The notes beneath the pieces are model-generated. The model searched no databases. It saw only the letters and a list, made by a program, of their open reading frames with translations, and was not told where the DNA came from. The position numbers were made by a program, and so were the translations under genes. Shown here in pieces: positions 1 through 8,392 of a stretch of 39,923 nucleotides of DNA (position 1 is its first letter; each line of letters begins with the position of its first letter). The DNA comes from CAZHGD01 sp964531735 (lineage in GTDB: Bacteria > Armatimonadota > UBA10988), in assembly GCA_964531735.1 (NCBI GenBank), contig CAZHGD010000059.1, forward strand, positions 1-39,923, written 5' to 3'.

Positions 1-552
1 CGCCGCCTCCTGCTCGCGCGGCGTGGGCAGCGGCAGGGCGAAGACCGGATCGCTGGTCAGCCGCACACGCTCGCCGGGCAGCCCCAGGGCCACGGCGGTT
101 TGGTGTGAGAGGCCGTCGCGCACGCTGATCGCGGCCGCGCCGCGCAGACAGCGCCGCGTCCAGACGCGCGACAGACGCCGGCGCAGGGGACCCAGGCTCT
201 GGGCGATGACCGCGTACGGCCGGCGGTACCAGCGGGCCAGTTCGGTCCAGGCGGCGTAGTAGCCCAGCGACCGCAGGCTGGTCGCATCCTGGAACAGACC
301 GCCACCACCGCTGAGCAGCGCGGCGCCCGCCCGGAGTTCGGCGGTCACAGCCCGGCGGTCGTAGCGGCCGACGAAGCGGACTCCGGGCAGCCCGCTCAGG
401 TGCTCCCGCAGCGGACCGGCCGGCACGGTCACCTGGCGCACACCGGCGGCGTGCAGTTCGCTGGTCAGCGCCAGCAGGATGGCGTCGTCGCCGACGTTGC
501 CGAAGCCGTAGTAGCCCGACAGTACGACCCGTTCCGGCACCACCGCGGCCAT
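1..552 (-). CDS. csaB: CsaB-family polysaccharide pyruvyl transferase (partial, C-terminus outside window)
   Basis: The first 184 codons can be read; the gene runs off the left edge. The N-terminus carries GYYGFGNVGDDAIL (residues 13-26), the hallmark start of the CsaB pyruvyl-transferase family, followed by a glycine-rich LLSGGGGLFQD segment near residue 85 and a YAVIAQSLGPL strand. CsaB adds ketal-linked pyruvate to secondary cell-wall polysaccharide, which in several phyla is the anchor for SLH-domain proteins. The ATG at 552 sits four bases after the stop of the DUF5693 gene, and its GGAGGAG ribosome site overlaps the end of that gene, so the two are probably translationally coupled. DUF5693-csaB adjacency is known from other bacteria. 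No SLH domain is visible in this window, so the anchored partner is not identified here. Confidence 0.93.
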   Translation of the reverse strand, partial: MAAVVPERVVLSGYYGFGNVGDDAILLALTSELHAAGVRQVTVPAGPLREHLSGLPGVRFVGRYDRRAVTAELRAGAALLSGGGGLFQDATSLRSLGYYAAWTELARWYRRPYAVIAQSLGPLRRRLSRVWTRRCLRGAAAISVRDGLSHQTAVALGLPGERVRLTSDPVFALPLPTPREQEAA

Positions 553-556
553 CGGG

Positions 557-2431
557 TCACTCCTCCGGGCGGCGGCGCACGAACAGCCAGACGACCAGGC
601 CCAGCGCCGAGCCCATCCAGAGCGCGTGCCCCGTGCGCAGCAGCGACTGCGTCAACGGCGTGTGGATGTGACAGAAGGTGTTGAACGTGGAGATGGTGCC
701 GATCACGCCGAGCAGGAACATCAGCGGCAGCCACCGGGTGCGGCCTTGGGTGGCCAGCAGACCGGCCAGCAGCATGGCCGGGTGGCCGATCAGCACTTCC
801 TTGGTGCGCGGCCGGGCCCCGAACACGTTCTCGAGCAGCGCCCGCAGACGCAGTTCGGTCTCCGAGATCTCGACGCCTTCGTTGCCGCTGCGGACCAGTA
901 GCACCACCAGCATGATCAGGCCGACGATGGCCAGGCCGATGTGCGCGGTGCGGACCGGCTGGTCCCAGAAGCTGGACCAGCGCCGACCGGCCTCGGCACG
1001 GTCGACGCCCGGCAGCGAGACGCCGAGCGAGACCAGCGCCGCCGCCGCCAGCAGCGGCACCACATGCGCGACCTTGACGCCGAGGTAGGTGTCATGCCCG
1101 AGCATGAAGCTGGTCTGTGACAGCAGGCCCACGGTGAGCAGGCCGCCGAGCGCCGCCCAACCGACCGTGCCCCAGAGCACACCCAGCGCGCCCCAGACGG
1201 ATCGGGGCGGCGTGGCGGTCAGCCGCAGCCAGCCCCACCGGCTGCCCAGCGCCGGGAACACCAGCCCGGCCAGGAGCGCCATCACCTTGGCGTAGGCGTC
1301 CGGCTTGACCAGCGCCACCGGCGTGGTCAGCACGGCCAGCACCAGCCACACCAGCGCCCAGGCCCGCAGCGTCGGACGACCCGTCAGGAGCACCAGCACC
1401 CAGGCCAGCGCGGCGCACACGCCGAGGGCGCCGACCGCCGCTCGCCGCAGCGGATCCACGACGCGGTAAGGCAACACTTCAGCCCGGCCCAGCGGCAGGC
1501 CCTCGGCCCGGATGGCGCCGGCGATCTTCTGCACGAAGCGCGAGTTGGTCTCGAGGATGTCGGCGTTGGGATCCAGCGCCAGTCGCACCCAGCACAACCG
1601 GATGCCGCGCTCCTTGGCCGCGCGGCGGTAGCGTTCGACGCAGAGCTCCGGCGCCAGCTTGGCCATCTCGCGCTCGGCGATACTGTGGACGCGCGCGTAC
1701 GACCCGCGCGTGCCCGCGTCGAGCAGTTCCCTGGCCAAGTTCTGCTCGCCGTTCTGCACCGCGAACTCGACCCGCCCCCAGATCAGCCCTTGCGCGGCGA
1801 GTTGGTGGGCCGTCTCGGCCACCAGCCCGCGGTGCCCGAGCACCCGGTCGCCCGAGAACACCACCACGCGGGCCCCGAGCGCCTTGGCCTCGGTCAGCGA
1901 CCCGGCGATGCCGTTGGCGTTGAGGCCCGGCGAGTTGAACAGCCGGGCGATCGGCTCCAGGCCGGCCTTGCGCACCGCGCCGAAGGCGCTCGGATCCAGG
2001 CCCGCCCCACCCATCAGCACCGCCCCCGGCGGTGCGTCGATGACTACGGCGCTTTCGTTCTTCTGCGAGAAGCGCCCGCCGAAGCGGCGCTTCAGCGAGG
2101 CGAACGCCGCCTTGGCCTGCTGGCTGTCGCCGGCCAGGAACAGCAGGTCCTGGTCGATGCGGCTCATGATGTGCAGCACACCGTTGTTGACCAGCGCGTC
2201 GACCAGCGGCTCCTCGACGGCCACTGCGGTCAGCCCGGCCTTCTGGAGCGCCGACAGCGCCTCGCCCAGCGGCACATCGGCGTAGGCGGCCAGGGCCTCG
2301 ACTTCACCGTAGTCGGCCACCAGGGCCACTTGCCGAGTGGCTCGTTCCAGGTGGACCCGCTCCACCGCGACCGTCGTGGCCACCAGGGCCGCCAAGAGCA
2401 CCGGCAACGCAACCAGGCGTTCGTTGGACAC
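557..2431 (-). CDS. DUF5693 family integral membrane protein
   Basis: A 624-residue protein with one N-terminal membrane segment (about residues 7-23), a soluble region of about 300 residues and then eight or nine hydrophobic helices in the second half. Recognisable DUF5693 features are the early segment LVADYGEVEALAAYADVPL followed by LQKAGLTAVAVEE, and the late motif TFNTFCHIHTPLTQ between the last helices. The biochemical role of DUF5693 is not established. Its constant pairing with csaB suggests a part in making, flipping or modifying the wall polysaccharide that CsaB pyruvylates; that is inference. The ATG at 2431 is preceded by AAGGAGC on the minus strand, a good ribosome site. It is transcribed away from the TPR gene, with a 191-bp gap between the two start codons. 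Confidence 0.88.
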   Translation of the reverse strand: MSNERLVALPVLLAALVATTVAVERVHLERATRQVALVADYGEVEALAAYADVPLGEALSALQKAGLTAVAVEEPLVDALVNNGVLHIMSRIDQDLLFLAGDSQQAKAAFASLKRRFGGRFSQKNESAVVIDAPPGAVLMGGAGLDPSAFGAVRKAGLEPIARLFNSPGLNANGIAGSLTEAKALGARVVVFSGDRVLGHRGLVAETAHQLAAQGLIWGRVEFAVQNGEQNLARELLDAGTRGSYARVHSIAEREMAKLAPELCVERYRRAAKERGIRLCWVRLALDPNADILETNSRFVQKIAGAIRAEGLPLGRAEVLPYRVVDPLRRAAVGALGVCAALAWVLVLLTGRPTLRAWALVWLVLAVLTTPVALVKPDAYAKVMALLAGLVFPALGSRWGWLRLTATPPRSVWGALGVLWGTVGWAALGGLLTVGLLSQTSFMLGHDTYLGVKVAHVVPLLAAAALVSLGVSLPGVDRAEAGRRWSSFWDQPVRTAHIGLAIVGLIMLVVLLVRSGNEGVEISETELRLRALLENVFGARPRTKEVLIGHPAMLLAGLLATQGRTRWLPLMFLLGVIGTISTFNTFCHIHTPLTQSLLRTGHALWMGSALGLVVWLFVRRRPEE

Positions 2432-2444
2432 CGCCCGCTCCTTA

Positions 2445-2453
2445 TGCTAGACT
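2445..2453 (+). promoter_or_regulatory. Candidate extended -10 promoter for the TPR operon
   Basis: TGC followed by TAGACT fits an extended -10 element (TGnTATAAT) with four of six matches. A poor -35-like TTGGAC lies 18 bp upstream at 2424-2429, inside the start of the divergent gene. Transcription from here would give a leader of about 160 nt before the ATG at 2623. The rest of the 2432-2622 gap shows no other clear signal. Confidence 0.35.
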
Positions 2454-2622
2454 GCCCGCGCTGCCTGACGCGGGCCGGCACAGCATAGCACGGCCGACGC
2501 CAGGTGGTGGCCGCCACGCCGAATTGGTCGCTCGGCACCGCGGGCCGCGGCAACTGGTGCGGTGCAGCGTCGGTCTATTAGGGTGTTATGGCGGCAGACC
2601 GCCGGGTCACACCAATCACGAT

Positions 2623-5553
2623 ATGAGTTTGAAAGTCCTGGCACTGCTGGTCACCCTGGTCGGCGGGCGGATGATGCCGCCCGACTCGCTGGTGCCTGCC
2701 GGCGCCCAGGGCAGCGCCTACCTCGAGCAAACCGGCTACATGCTGCTCTCCTGGGGCGCCGACGAAGCGGCGGTGCGCAACTTCCAGAAGGCCGTGGAGC
2801 TCGACTCCACGCGGGCCTCGGCCCATCTCGGCCTGGCGCGGGCCCTGGCCAGCAGCGGTCAAGGCATGCCGGCCATCGAGCAGGTGCAGGGCGTCCTGGC
2901 CACCGATGCCCGCCACCCCGACGCCAATCGCCTCTACGCGCAGTTCATGATGGCCGCCGGGCGCGCGCCCGAAGCCACCGCGGCGATGCGCACCTTGCTC
3001 AAGCACTCGCCCGATGACGCCGAAGCCTGGCGCATCCTCGGGCACAGCCTGATGGAGCAGAAGCAGATCAAGGAGGCCAGCGCGGCGCTGCGCAAGGCGG
3101 TCAAGCTCGATCCGGGCAAGCCCGACCCGCACAAAGAGCTGGCCATGGCCCTGGTGGCCGACAAGCAGATCGCGCCGGCCGTGACCGAACTGAAGCGCTA
3201 CCTGCAACTGCGCCCCAGCGATGTGCCGACCAGCATGCAGTTGGCCGAGATGCTGCTGAACCGTGGGCAGCCGGACGAGGCCGTGAAAGTGGCCAGCGAG
3301 GCGGCGAAGCAGGAGCCGGACAACCCGCGCCTGCTGTTCGCCATCGCCACCACGCTGGCCAAGCTCGACCGCAAGGCCGAGGCGGCCGGCTGGTTCGACA
3401 AGGTGCTGGCCCTGACCAACGAGCCCGAGCCGGTGGGCCAGGCCGCCAGCTTCCTGGCGCAGTACGCCGTCTCCCAGAAGCGCTTCCCCGCCGCGAGCCG
3501 CTACCTGCGGCGCCTGGTCGCGGCCAAGCCGACCATGCTGCCGCCGCGGATGGAGTTGGCCAAGCTCAGCGCCGAGGCCAAGGACTGGTCGGGCGCCGCC
3601 TCGGCCATGCGCGGGCTGGTCGCGGTGCAGCCCAACAACCTGTCGTTCCGCATGCAGTTGCTCGACTTCCATCTGCGCGCCCGGCACTTGCCGGCGGCGG
3701 CCGAGACGGCCCGCCAGATCCTGCGCCAGCCGCGCAGCAATCCGGCGGTGGTCGAGACGATTGCCAAGGGCTTCCTGACGCTCGGCTCGCCCTCGGCGGC
3801 GGCCGACTTCCTCCAGGAGGAGTACCACCGGCGACCGTCGCCGCCGGTTGGCTTGATGCTCTGCGAGGTGCTGCAGCGCGCGCGGCGCAACGACGAAGCC
3901 CGGAACCTGCTGGAGAACCTCCAGCGCCGTTGGCCGCAGGATCCGACGCTGCGCCACGCTCTGGCGACGGTGGCCTACGAGCGCCACCAGTGGCAACGCG
4001 TGGTCGATCTGCTCGGGCCGTTGGTCACCCGGCGGCTGCTGAACCCGCGGGCGGTGGGGCCGCTGGCCTGGTCGTGCGAGCAGGTCGGCCGCTATGCCGA
4101 CGCCGCAACCCTGTTCGAGGAGTTCGCCCGGCAGCGCGGCGACGCCGCCGCGCTGATCCATGTGGCGCGGCAGTTCGACAAGCTGGGCGATCTGCGCACG
4201 GCGGTCAGCATGTACCGCCGCCTGCTGCTGATGGTGCCGAACCACGTGCCCTCGCGCCTGGCCCTCGGCCGCGCGCTGGGCAACGCCAACGAGCTGCCCG
4301 AAGCCGTCAAGTGTTTCGAGCTGGTACTCAAGGCTCAACCCGACAACGCCCTGGCGCTGCGCTCGCTGGCCTGGGCCCTGTCGCTCCAGGGCAAGCGGGC
4401 CGAGGCCATCGCCGTCTATCAGCGGCTGGCCCAGGCCGACCCGCAGAACGCCCACGCCATCGCCGCGCAAGGCGACCTGAAGGCGGCCAACCAGGAGCTG
4501 GACCAGGCGATTAGCACCTGGCTCGACGGGCTCCGCCGGCTGCCACAGGCGGCCGTGCTGCATCGGCGCCTGGGTGAAGCCTACGCGGCCAAGCAGGACT
4601 TCGAGCGCGCCATGGCGCACTTCCGCTCGGCCGCCGAGGCCGATGCCCACGATCTGCCGACGCGGCTGGATGCCGCCGCGGTGGCCGAACGGCGCGGCCG
4701 CTATGACGAGGCGCGCCAGTGGTACCGCGAGGCCATCGCCAGCGGGCCCGAGAACGGCTACCTCTACCGGCAGTGGCTGCGCACCTTCAACGCCGCCGGG
4801 CAAGGCCAACTCGGCCTGGAGAGCGCCTTCCAGTTGCTCACCACCAGGCCGACCAGCCTGGGCCTGGCCGAGGCGGTCCTGGACCAGGCCGCCACCGAGG
4901 GCCGGCTGAACGACGTCGTCTCGCGCCTCGACCGGCTCAGTGAGGCCGGCTGGCAGCAGACCACGCTCCGCGACGCGCGGGGCCTGGCGCTGCAGCGCGG
5001 CGGCGATCCAGCCGGCGCGCGGCGCTGGTACGAAGGCCAACTGCGCCGCGAGCCGCTGGAGTCGCGCTGGTCGCAGCGCCTCGGCGAACTGCACGAGCAG
5101 GCCGGTGAGTGGCCTGGGGCCGTGCAGGCGTATACGAGTGTGGCGCGCCGGCACCCCAAGAGCAGTGCGGCCCTGGCCGACCTGGCGCGAGCCCAGGCCG
5201 CCACCGGGCAGAAGGAAGCCGCCCTGCAGGCCCTGCGGCGAGCCAGCGCCATCGATCCTAACGACGAGGCCGCGCTCGAGCAGATGGTCTACCTCTACCA
5301 GGCCGAAGGCCGCCTGACGGCGGCGCGCGACGGGCTGCGCGAGCTGATCGGCCGGCCCGGCCCGCGGCAGGCGGCCTACTCGCAGAGCCCGGCGGTCTGG
5401 ATCGCGCTGGGTCTGTCGTGCGAGTTGTCGGGCGACCGAGAAGAGGCGTCCAAGTGCTACCAGCAGGCACTGACGCTCAACAACTGGTGCCTGTCGGCGC
5501 GGCTGGGCCTGCAACGGCTGGCGCGCCCCCGCGCGTTGAGAGCGCCGCACTGA
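2623..5553 (+). CDS. Secreted or membrane-tethered TPR-repeat protein
   Basis: A 976-residue protein built almost wholly of tetratricopeptide repeats; at about 34 residues each there is room for 25-28. Typical repeats are seen around residues 50-80 (AVRNFQKAVELDS then AHLGLARALA), 150-180 and 520-570. I place the start at ATG 2623 because it begins a hydrophobic stretch (MSLKVLALLVTLVGG) resembling a signal sequence. The frame stays open 33 codons further upstream, but that part is arginine-rich and unlike a protein start. The ribosome site is weak. TPR arrays are protein-interaction scaffolds, and the partner cannot be told from sequence. The UroD-like gene follows after 34 bp and the PIG-L gene after that, suggesting an operon. 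The protein ends in a basic tail (RLARPRALRAPH). Confidence 0.85.
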   Translation: MSLKVLALLVTLVGGRMMPPDSLVPAGAQGSAYLEQTGYMLLSWGADEAAVRNFQKAVELDSTRASAHLGLARALASSGQGMPAIEQVQGVLATDARHPDANRLYAQFMMAAGRAPEATAAMRTLLKHSPDDAEAWRILGHSLMEQKQIKEASAALRKAVKLDPGKPDPHKELAMALVADKQIAPAVTELKRYLQLRPSDVPTSMQLAEMLLNRGQPDEAVKVASEAAKQEPDNPRLLFAIATTLAKLDRKAEAAGWFDKVLALTNEPEPVGQAASFLAQYAVSQKRFPAASRYLRRLVAAKPTMLPPRMELAKLSAEAKDWSGAASAMRGLVAVQPNNLSFRMQLLDFHLRARHLPAAAETARQILRQPRSNPAVVETIAKGFLTLGSPSAAADFLQEEYHRRPSPPVGLMLCEVLQRARRNDEARNLLENLQRRWPQDPTLRHALATVAYERHQWQRVVDLLGPLVTRRLLNPRAVGPLAWSCEQVGRYADAATLFEEFARQRGDAAALIHVARQFDKLGDLRTAVSMYRRLLLMVPNHVPSRLALGRALGNANELPEAVKCFELVLKAQPDNALALRSLAWALSLQGKRAEAIAVYQRLAQADPQNAHAIAAQGDLKAANQELDQAISTWLDGLRRLPQAAVLHRRLGEAYAAKQDFERAMAHFRSAAEADAHDLPTRLDAAAVAERRGRYDEARQWYREAIASGPENGYLYRQWLRTFNAAGQGQLGLESAFQLLTTRPTSLGLAEAVLDQAATEGRLNDVVSRLDRLSEAGWQQTTLRDARGLALQRGGDPAGARRWYEGQLRREPLESRWSQRLGELHEQAGEWPGAVQAYTSVARRHPKSSAALADLARAQAATGQKEAALQALRRASAIDPNDEAALEQMVYLYQAEGRLTAARDGLRELIGRPGPRQAAYSQSPAVWIALGLSCELSGDREEASKCYQQALTLNNWCLSARLGLQRLARPRALRAPH

Positions 5554-5587
5554 GCCGCGCCTTGCTGGCCGGCCCTGGGAGTTGGCA

Positions 5588-6664
5588 ATGACCAGCAAGG
5601 ACCGCGTGCTGACCGCCATCGCGCACCGTGAACCCGACCGGGTGCCGCTGAACTACCTCGCCAATGCCGAGATCACCGTCGGCTTGTGGCAACACTATGG
5701 CCTGCCGCAGGGCGACTACGACGCCTTGCTGGAAGCGCTCGGCGTGGACTTCCGCAGCGTCGGACCACGCTATGTCGGCCCGCCACCGCCCGACCTGGGT
5801 CCGGACCTGCGGCAAGGGCTGTGGGGCATCCGCACCCGCCGCATCGGTCATGAGACCGGCGAGTACTGGGACTACTGCGACTGGTTGCTCAAGGACGCGC
5901 AGACGGTGGCCGACATCGACGCGTTCCCCTACCATCTGTCGCCCGACGACTTCGACTACAGCGTCATCCCCGAGCAGATCGAGCGCTACCGCGACTACTG
6001 CATCGTGCTCGGCGGCGCGGGCGTGCCCGACCTGCTCAACGGCTCCGGCATGGTGATGACGCCCGAGCGGGTGCTCCTCGGACTCGGCCTGGCAGACCCG
6101 GCGCTGATGCGGCTGTTCGACCTGCGGACCGAGTTCCATGTCGAGCACTACCGGCGCTGCTTCGAGGCCGCGGGCGGCGGTGTCGATCTGTTCTGGATGG
6201 GCGAGGACCTGGGCAGCCAGAAGGGCCCGCTGATCTCGATGAATACGTTCCGCCAGCACATTCGGCCACGGCACGAACAGGTCCTGGCCGTGGCCAAGTC
6301 GTATGGCGTGCCGGTCATGCTCCACTCCTGCGGCTCGACTCGCCGGTTCATCCCCGAGCTGCTTGACATGGGCTACGACGTGCTGGATACACTGCAACCA
6401 GAAGCCGCGGAGATGGACCCGGCCGAACTGAAGGCCGCGTATGGCGAGCGGCTGGCCTTCCACGGCATGATTAGCACGGCCGGCGCCGTGGCCTACGGCT
6501 CGCCGGCCGACGTGGCCGACGAGGTGGCGCAGCGGCTGCAGACCATGATGCCGGGCGGCGGTTACCTGTTGGCGCCGACCCACGCCCTGCAGTCGAACAG
6601 TCCGATCGCGAACGTGGTCACGCTCTACGAGACCGCGCGGCGGCTCGGGGTGTATGGCAACTGA
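5588..6664 (+). CDS. Uroporphyrinogen decarboxylase (URO-D) fold protein, MtaA/CmuA-like
   Basis: A 358-residue protein with the typical opening of the URO-D domain family, TSKDRVLTAIAHREPDRVPL, and a late HSCG motif (residues 246-249) followed by DVLDTLQPEAAEMDP. In methyltransferases of this fold (MtaA, MtbA, CmuA) the H-x-C motif binds zinc that activates a thiol methyl acceptor. True HemE enzymes carry an RQAGR motif near the N-terminus, which is absent here, so heme synthesis is unlikely. The C-terminal LLAPTHALQSNSP segment is also usual in these proteins. The substrate is unknown. The ATG at 5588 has GGGAG six bases upstream; a TTG at 5582 is possible but worse. The PIG-L gene starts 15 bp after its stop. 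Confidence 0.87.
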   Translation: MTSKDRVLTAIAHREPDRVPLNYLANAEITVGLWQHYGLPQGDYDALLEALGVDFRSVGPRYVGPPPPDLGPDLRQGLWGIRTRRIGHETGEYWDYCDWLLKDAQTVADIDAFPYHLSPDDFDYSVIPEQIERYRDYCIVLGGAGVPDLLNGSGMVMTPERVLLGLGLADPALMRLFDLRTEFHVEHYRRCFEAAGGGVDLFWMGEDLGSQKGPLISMNTFRQHIRPRHEQVLAVAKSYGVPVMLHSCGSTRRFIPELLDMGYDVLDTLQPEAAEMDPAELKAAYGERLAFHGMISTAGAVAYGSPADVADEVAQRLQTMMPGGGYLLAPTHALQSNSPIANVVTLYETARRLGVYGN

Positions 6665-6679
6665 GGAACAGGGAACGCG

Positions 6680-8182
6680 ATGACCGTCGCCGATGGGGCG
6701 CAGTCGAGCAAGCGGCGGGCCGAACTGCGTTGGTGGCTGGGCCTGCTCGGCCTGTTCGGCGTGCTGGTCCTGGCCACCGCGGCGGCCATCTGCCGGCCAC
6801 TCCATCTGCCCGCCGTACCGCCGGACCGCCTCGCGCCGTTGAGCCTCGATGGGCACCAGCGGGTGCTGGTGGTCGCGCCGCACTGCGATGACGAGGTGCT
6901 CGGGGCCGCCGGCGTCATTCAGGCAGCGGTGCAGCGCTCGCTGGCCGTCAAGGTCGTGGTGGCCACCAACGGCGACGGGTTCTACTTCGCCGCCGCGCGC
7001 CAAGAGCATCGCGTGCGACCGAAGGCGGCCGACTTCATCCGCCTCGGCCGGCTGCGCCAGGGCGAGACGATGGCGGCGCTCAAGGCGCTCGGCGTGACCA
7101 ACCGGCAGGTCAGCTTCCTCGGCTATCCCGACCGCGGCCTCGAGACGCTGTGGGCGCAGCGTTGGACGGCCAACCGGCCGTTCCGCTCGAAGTACACGCG
7201 GTCGGTGAAGAGCCCCTACCGGCGCACCTTCAACCCATCGGCGGTCTACGCGGGGGCCGACCTGCTCGCCGACCTGCGCGCGGTGCTGCAACAGGACCGG
7301 CCCGATCTGGTGCTCTACCCGCACCCGAACGACGACCATCCCGACCACCAGGCCCTGGCCGCCTTCTGCCGGCTCGCCCTGGCGCTGGAGGAACGCGCCG
7401 ATCCCACCTACCGGCCCGTGGCGCTGGCCTACCTCGTACACCGCAGCGGCTTCCCCGAGCTGAAGGGCCGCCGGCCCAGCGAGCCGTTGGCGCCGCCGGT
7501 GGCGCTCTACCGCACCAACCGGCAGTGGGTCCGCTGGGACCTCGTCGCCACCGAGGTGCTCCGCAAGGGCGAGGCGCTGGCGCAGTACCGCAGCCAGATG
7601 TCGGTCGGCAGCCGACTGCTCTGGAGCTTCGTGAGGCGCAACGAGGTCTTCGCGCACGTCGACGCGGCCTGGCTGGTCTCGGCCAGTGTGCCCGACCCGC
7701 TGGCCCCGCAGACCTGGCGCGGTGACCACGGCCGGCTGGTCAATGCCGTCGAGATCGACCCCGACCGCGACAGCCGCACTCGCCGGAACATCGGCGGCGC
7801 CGACTTCGTGTCGCTCCACGCGGTGCGCAACACCGATGGCGCGATCGTCGTCTGCGCCCGCGTCCGCACCCAGGTGCTCCACAGCGTCCGCTATGTTCTC
7901 CGCACCAAGGTCGTCTACGCCGACGGCACGGTGGTCGACTCGTCGGCGGCCTGGCCGCACGGCCGGCAGCGCGTCCGCCTGGCCCTGGCCAAAGGCTCCT
8001 GCGTGGCCGACGTGCTGCCCACCAGCCCGCACGGCGCGCCGCTCTTTGTCCTGGCCGGCGCCACCTCCTACGCCCTCGGCGGCGCCGCTCAGGATGTCCA
8101 ACTCGACGTCCTCGACCGCATCGCCTGGCAACTCCTGGTGCCCACGCACCAAGAAGACGCCCAGGTTACCGCGTTGCCCTAA
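6680..8182 (+). CDS. Membrane-anchored LmbE/PIG-L family deacetylase with C-terminal extension
   Basis: A 500-residue protein. Residues 18-37 form one hydrophobic helix after a short basic start, so the enzyme is probably anchored and faces outward. The LmbE/PIG-L signature PHCDDEVLG lies at 67-75 and the second metal/active-site segment HPNDDHPDH at 215-223, so the zinc-dependent N-acetyl (amide) deacetylase core (about 60-330) looks complete. Substrates in this family are N-acetyl-sugar conjugates such as GlcNAc-inositol or GlcNAc-malate, but nothing here fixes the substrate. Residues about 350-500 are an extra, probably beta-rich region I do not recognise. It is the last gene of the presumed TPR-UroD-PIG-L operon, and a hairpin overlaps its stop codon. 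Confidence 0.88.
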   Translation: MTVADGAQSSKRRAELRWWLGLLGLFGVLVLATAAAICRPLHLPAVPPDRLAPLSLDGHQRVLVVAPHCDDEVLGAAGVIQAAVQRSLAVKVVVATNGDGFYFAAARQEHRVRPKAADFIRLGRLRQGETMAALKALGVTNRQVSFLGYPDRGLETLWAQRWTANRPFRSKYTRSVKSPYRRTFNPSAVYAGADLLADLRAVLQQDRPDLVLYPHPNDDHPDHQALAAFCRLALALEERADPTYRPVALAYLVHRSGFPELKGRRPSEPLAPPVALYRTNRQWVRWDLVATEVLRKGEALAQYRSQMSVGSRLLWSFVRRNEVFAHVDAAWLVSASVPDPLAPQTWRGDHGRLVNAVEIDPDRDSRTRRNIGGADFVSLHAVRNTDGAIVVCARVRTQVLHSVRYVLRTKVVYADGTVVDSSAAWPHGRQRVRLALAKGSCVADVLPTSPHGAPLFVLAGATSYALGGAAQDVQLDVLDRIAWQLLVPTHQEDAQVTALP

Positions 8183-8205
8183 CCCGACGGGCACGCCCAC
8201 GGGTT
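8181..8205 (+). terminator. Probable intrinsic terminator of the TPR-UroD-PIG-L operon
   Basis: AACCCG (8181-8186) pairs perfectly with CGGGTT (8200-8205), with a small inner GGG/CCC stem between. It overlaps the TAA stop of the PIG-L gene. There is no clean U-run, so termination strength is uncertain. The 3' arm ends four bases before the extended -10 element of the next unit. Confidence 0.5.
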
Positions 8206-8208
8206 CCG

Positions 8209-8217
8209 TGGTATACT
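8209..8217 (+). promoter_or_regulatory. Extended -10 promoter driving the riboswitch-exchanger unit
   Basis: TGG followed by TATACT gives a full TGn extension and five of six -10 matches. No good -35 is seen at the usual spacing, as is common for extended -10 promoters. The predicted start, about seven bases downstream near 8224, coincides with the first paired base of the riboswitch (8225), which strongly supports both calls. Confidence 0.65.
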
Positions 8218-8224
8218 GACTCTT

Positions 8225-8333
8225 GCCAAAGGGGAGTAGCAGAGCGGTCGCGATCGCTCCGGTGTGGCCAACAACCACGAAGCCTAGCTTCTGGCCCGCC
8301 GACCGGCCTCCAACCGGGTGTCAGACTTTTGGC
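8225..8333 (+). promoter_or_regulatory. yybP-ykoY (manganese) riboswitch aptamer
   Basis: The outer helix P1 is GCCAAAGG (8225-8232) pairing with CTTTTGGC (8326-8333): eight pairs including one G-U. Directly inside comes the conserved GGAGTAGC (8233-8240), giving the family's diagnostic GGGGAGUAG string, and the 3' side has the expected CAGAC just before the closing strand. An internal hairpin is formed by GTGG and CCAC around a CCAACAA loop. The known members of this class bind Mn2+ and turn on genes for metal efflux or metal-handling membrane proteins. Here the next gene is a CaCA-type cation exchanger, so the likely logic is induction by excess Mn2+. I recognised this by pattern; a covariance search has not been run. 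Confidence 0.85.
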
Positions 8334-8334
8334 T

Positions 8335-8354
8335 ACACGCCAGATGGTGCGTGT
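8335..8354 (+). other. Hairpin between aptamer and start codon (possible expression platform)
   Basis: ACACGC (8335-8340) pairs perfectly with GCGTGT (8349-8354) around an 8-nt loop, one base after the aptamer's closing helix. It lies upstream of the GGAAGGAG ribosome site (8377-8384) and has no U-run, so control at translation is more likely than a classical terminator. How it switches cannot be worked out by eye. Confidence 0.35.
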
Positions 8355-8392
8355 GGCCAGCGGTTTGGTTGCACGCGGAAGGAGTGGCCGTA

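Noticed and set aside
2578..5619. A 1013-codon open frame on the minus strand opposite the TPR gene
   Set aside because: It is a by-product of high GC and codon bias in the TPR gene: low-complexity Arg/Gly/Leu/Gln-rich product with no domain, while the plus strand encodes a clear TPR protein.
5588..6664. HemE (true uroporphyrinogen decarboxylase)
   Set aside because: The RQAGR substrate-binding motif is missing and an HSCG zinc-type motif is present, pointing to the MtaA/CmuA branch.
5477..8278. A 933-codon minus-strand frame across the UroD and PIG-L genes
   Set aside because: It spans two convincing plus-strand genes and the riboswitch, and its product has no recognisable motif.
8318..8392. 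An in-frame upstream ATG for the exchanger at 8318
   Set aside because: It lies inside the riboswitch and has no ribosome site; ATG 8393 has GGAAGGAG at the right distance.
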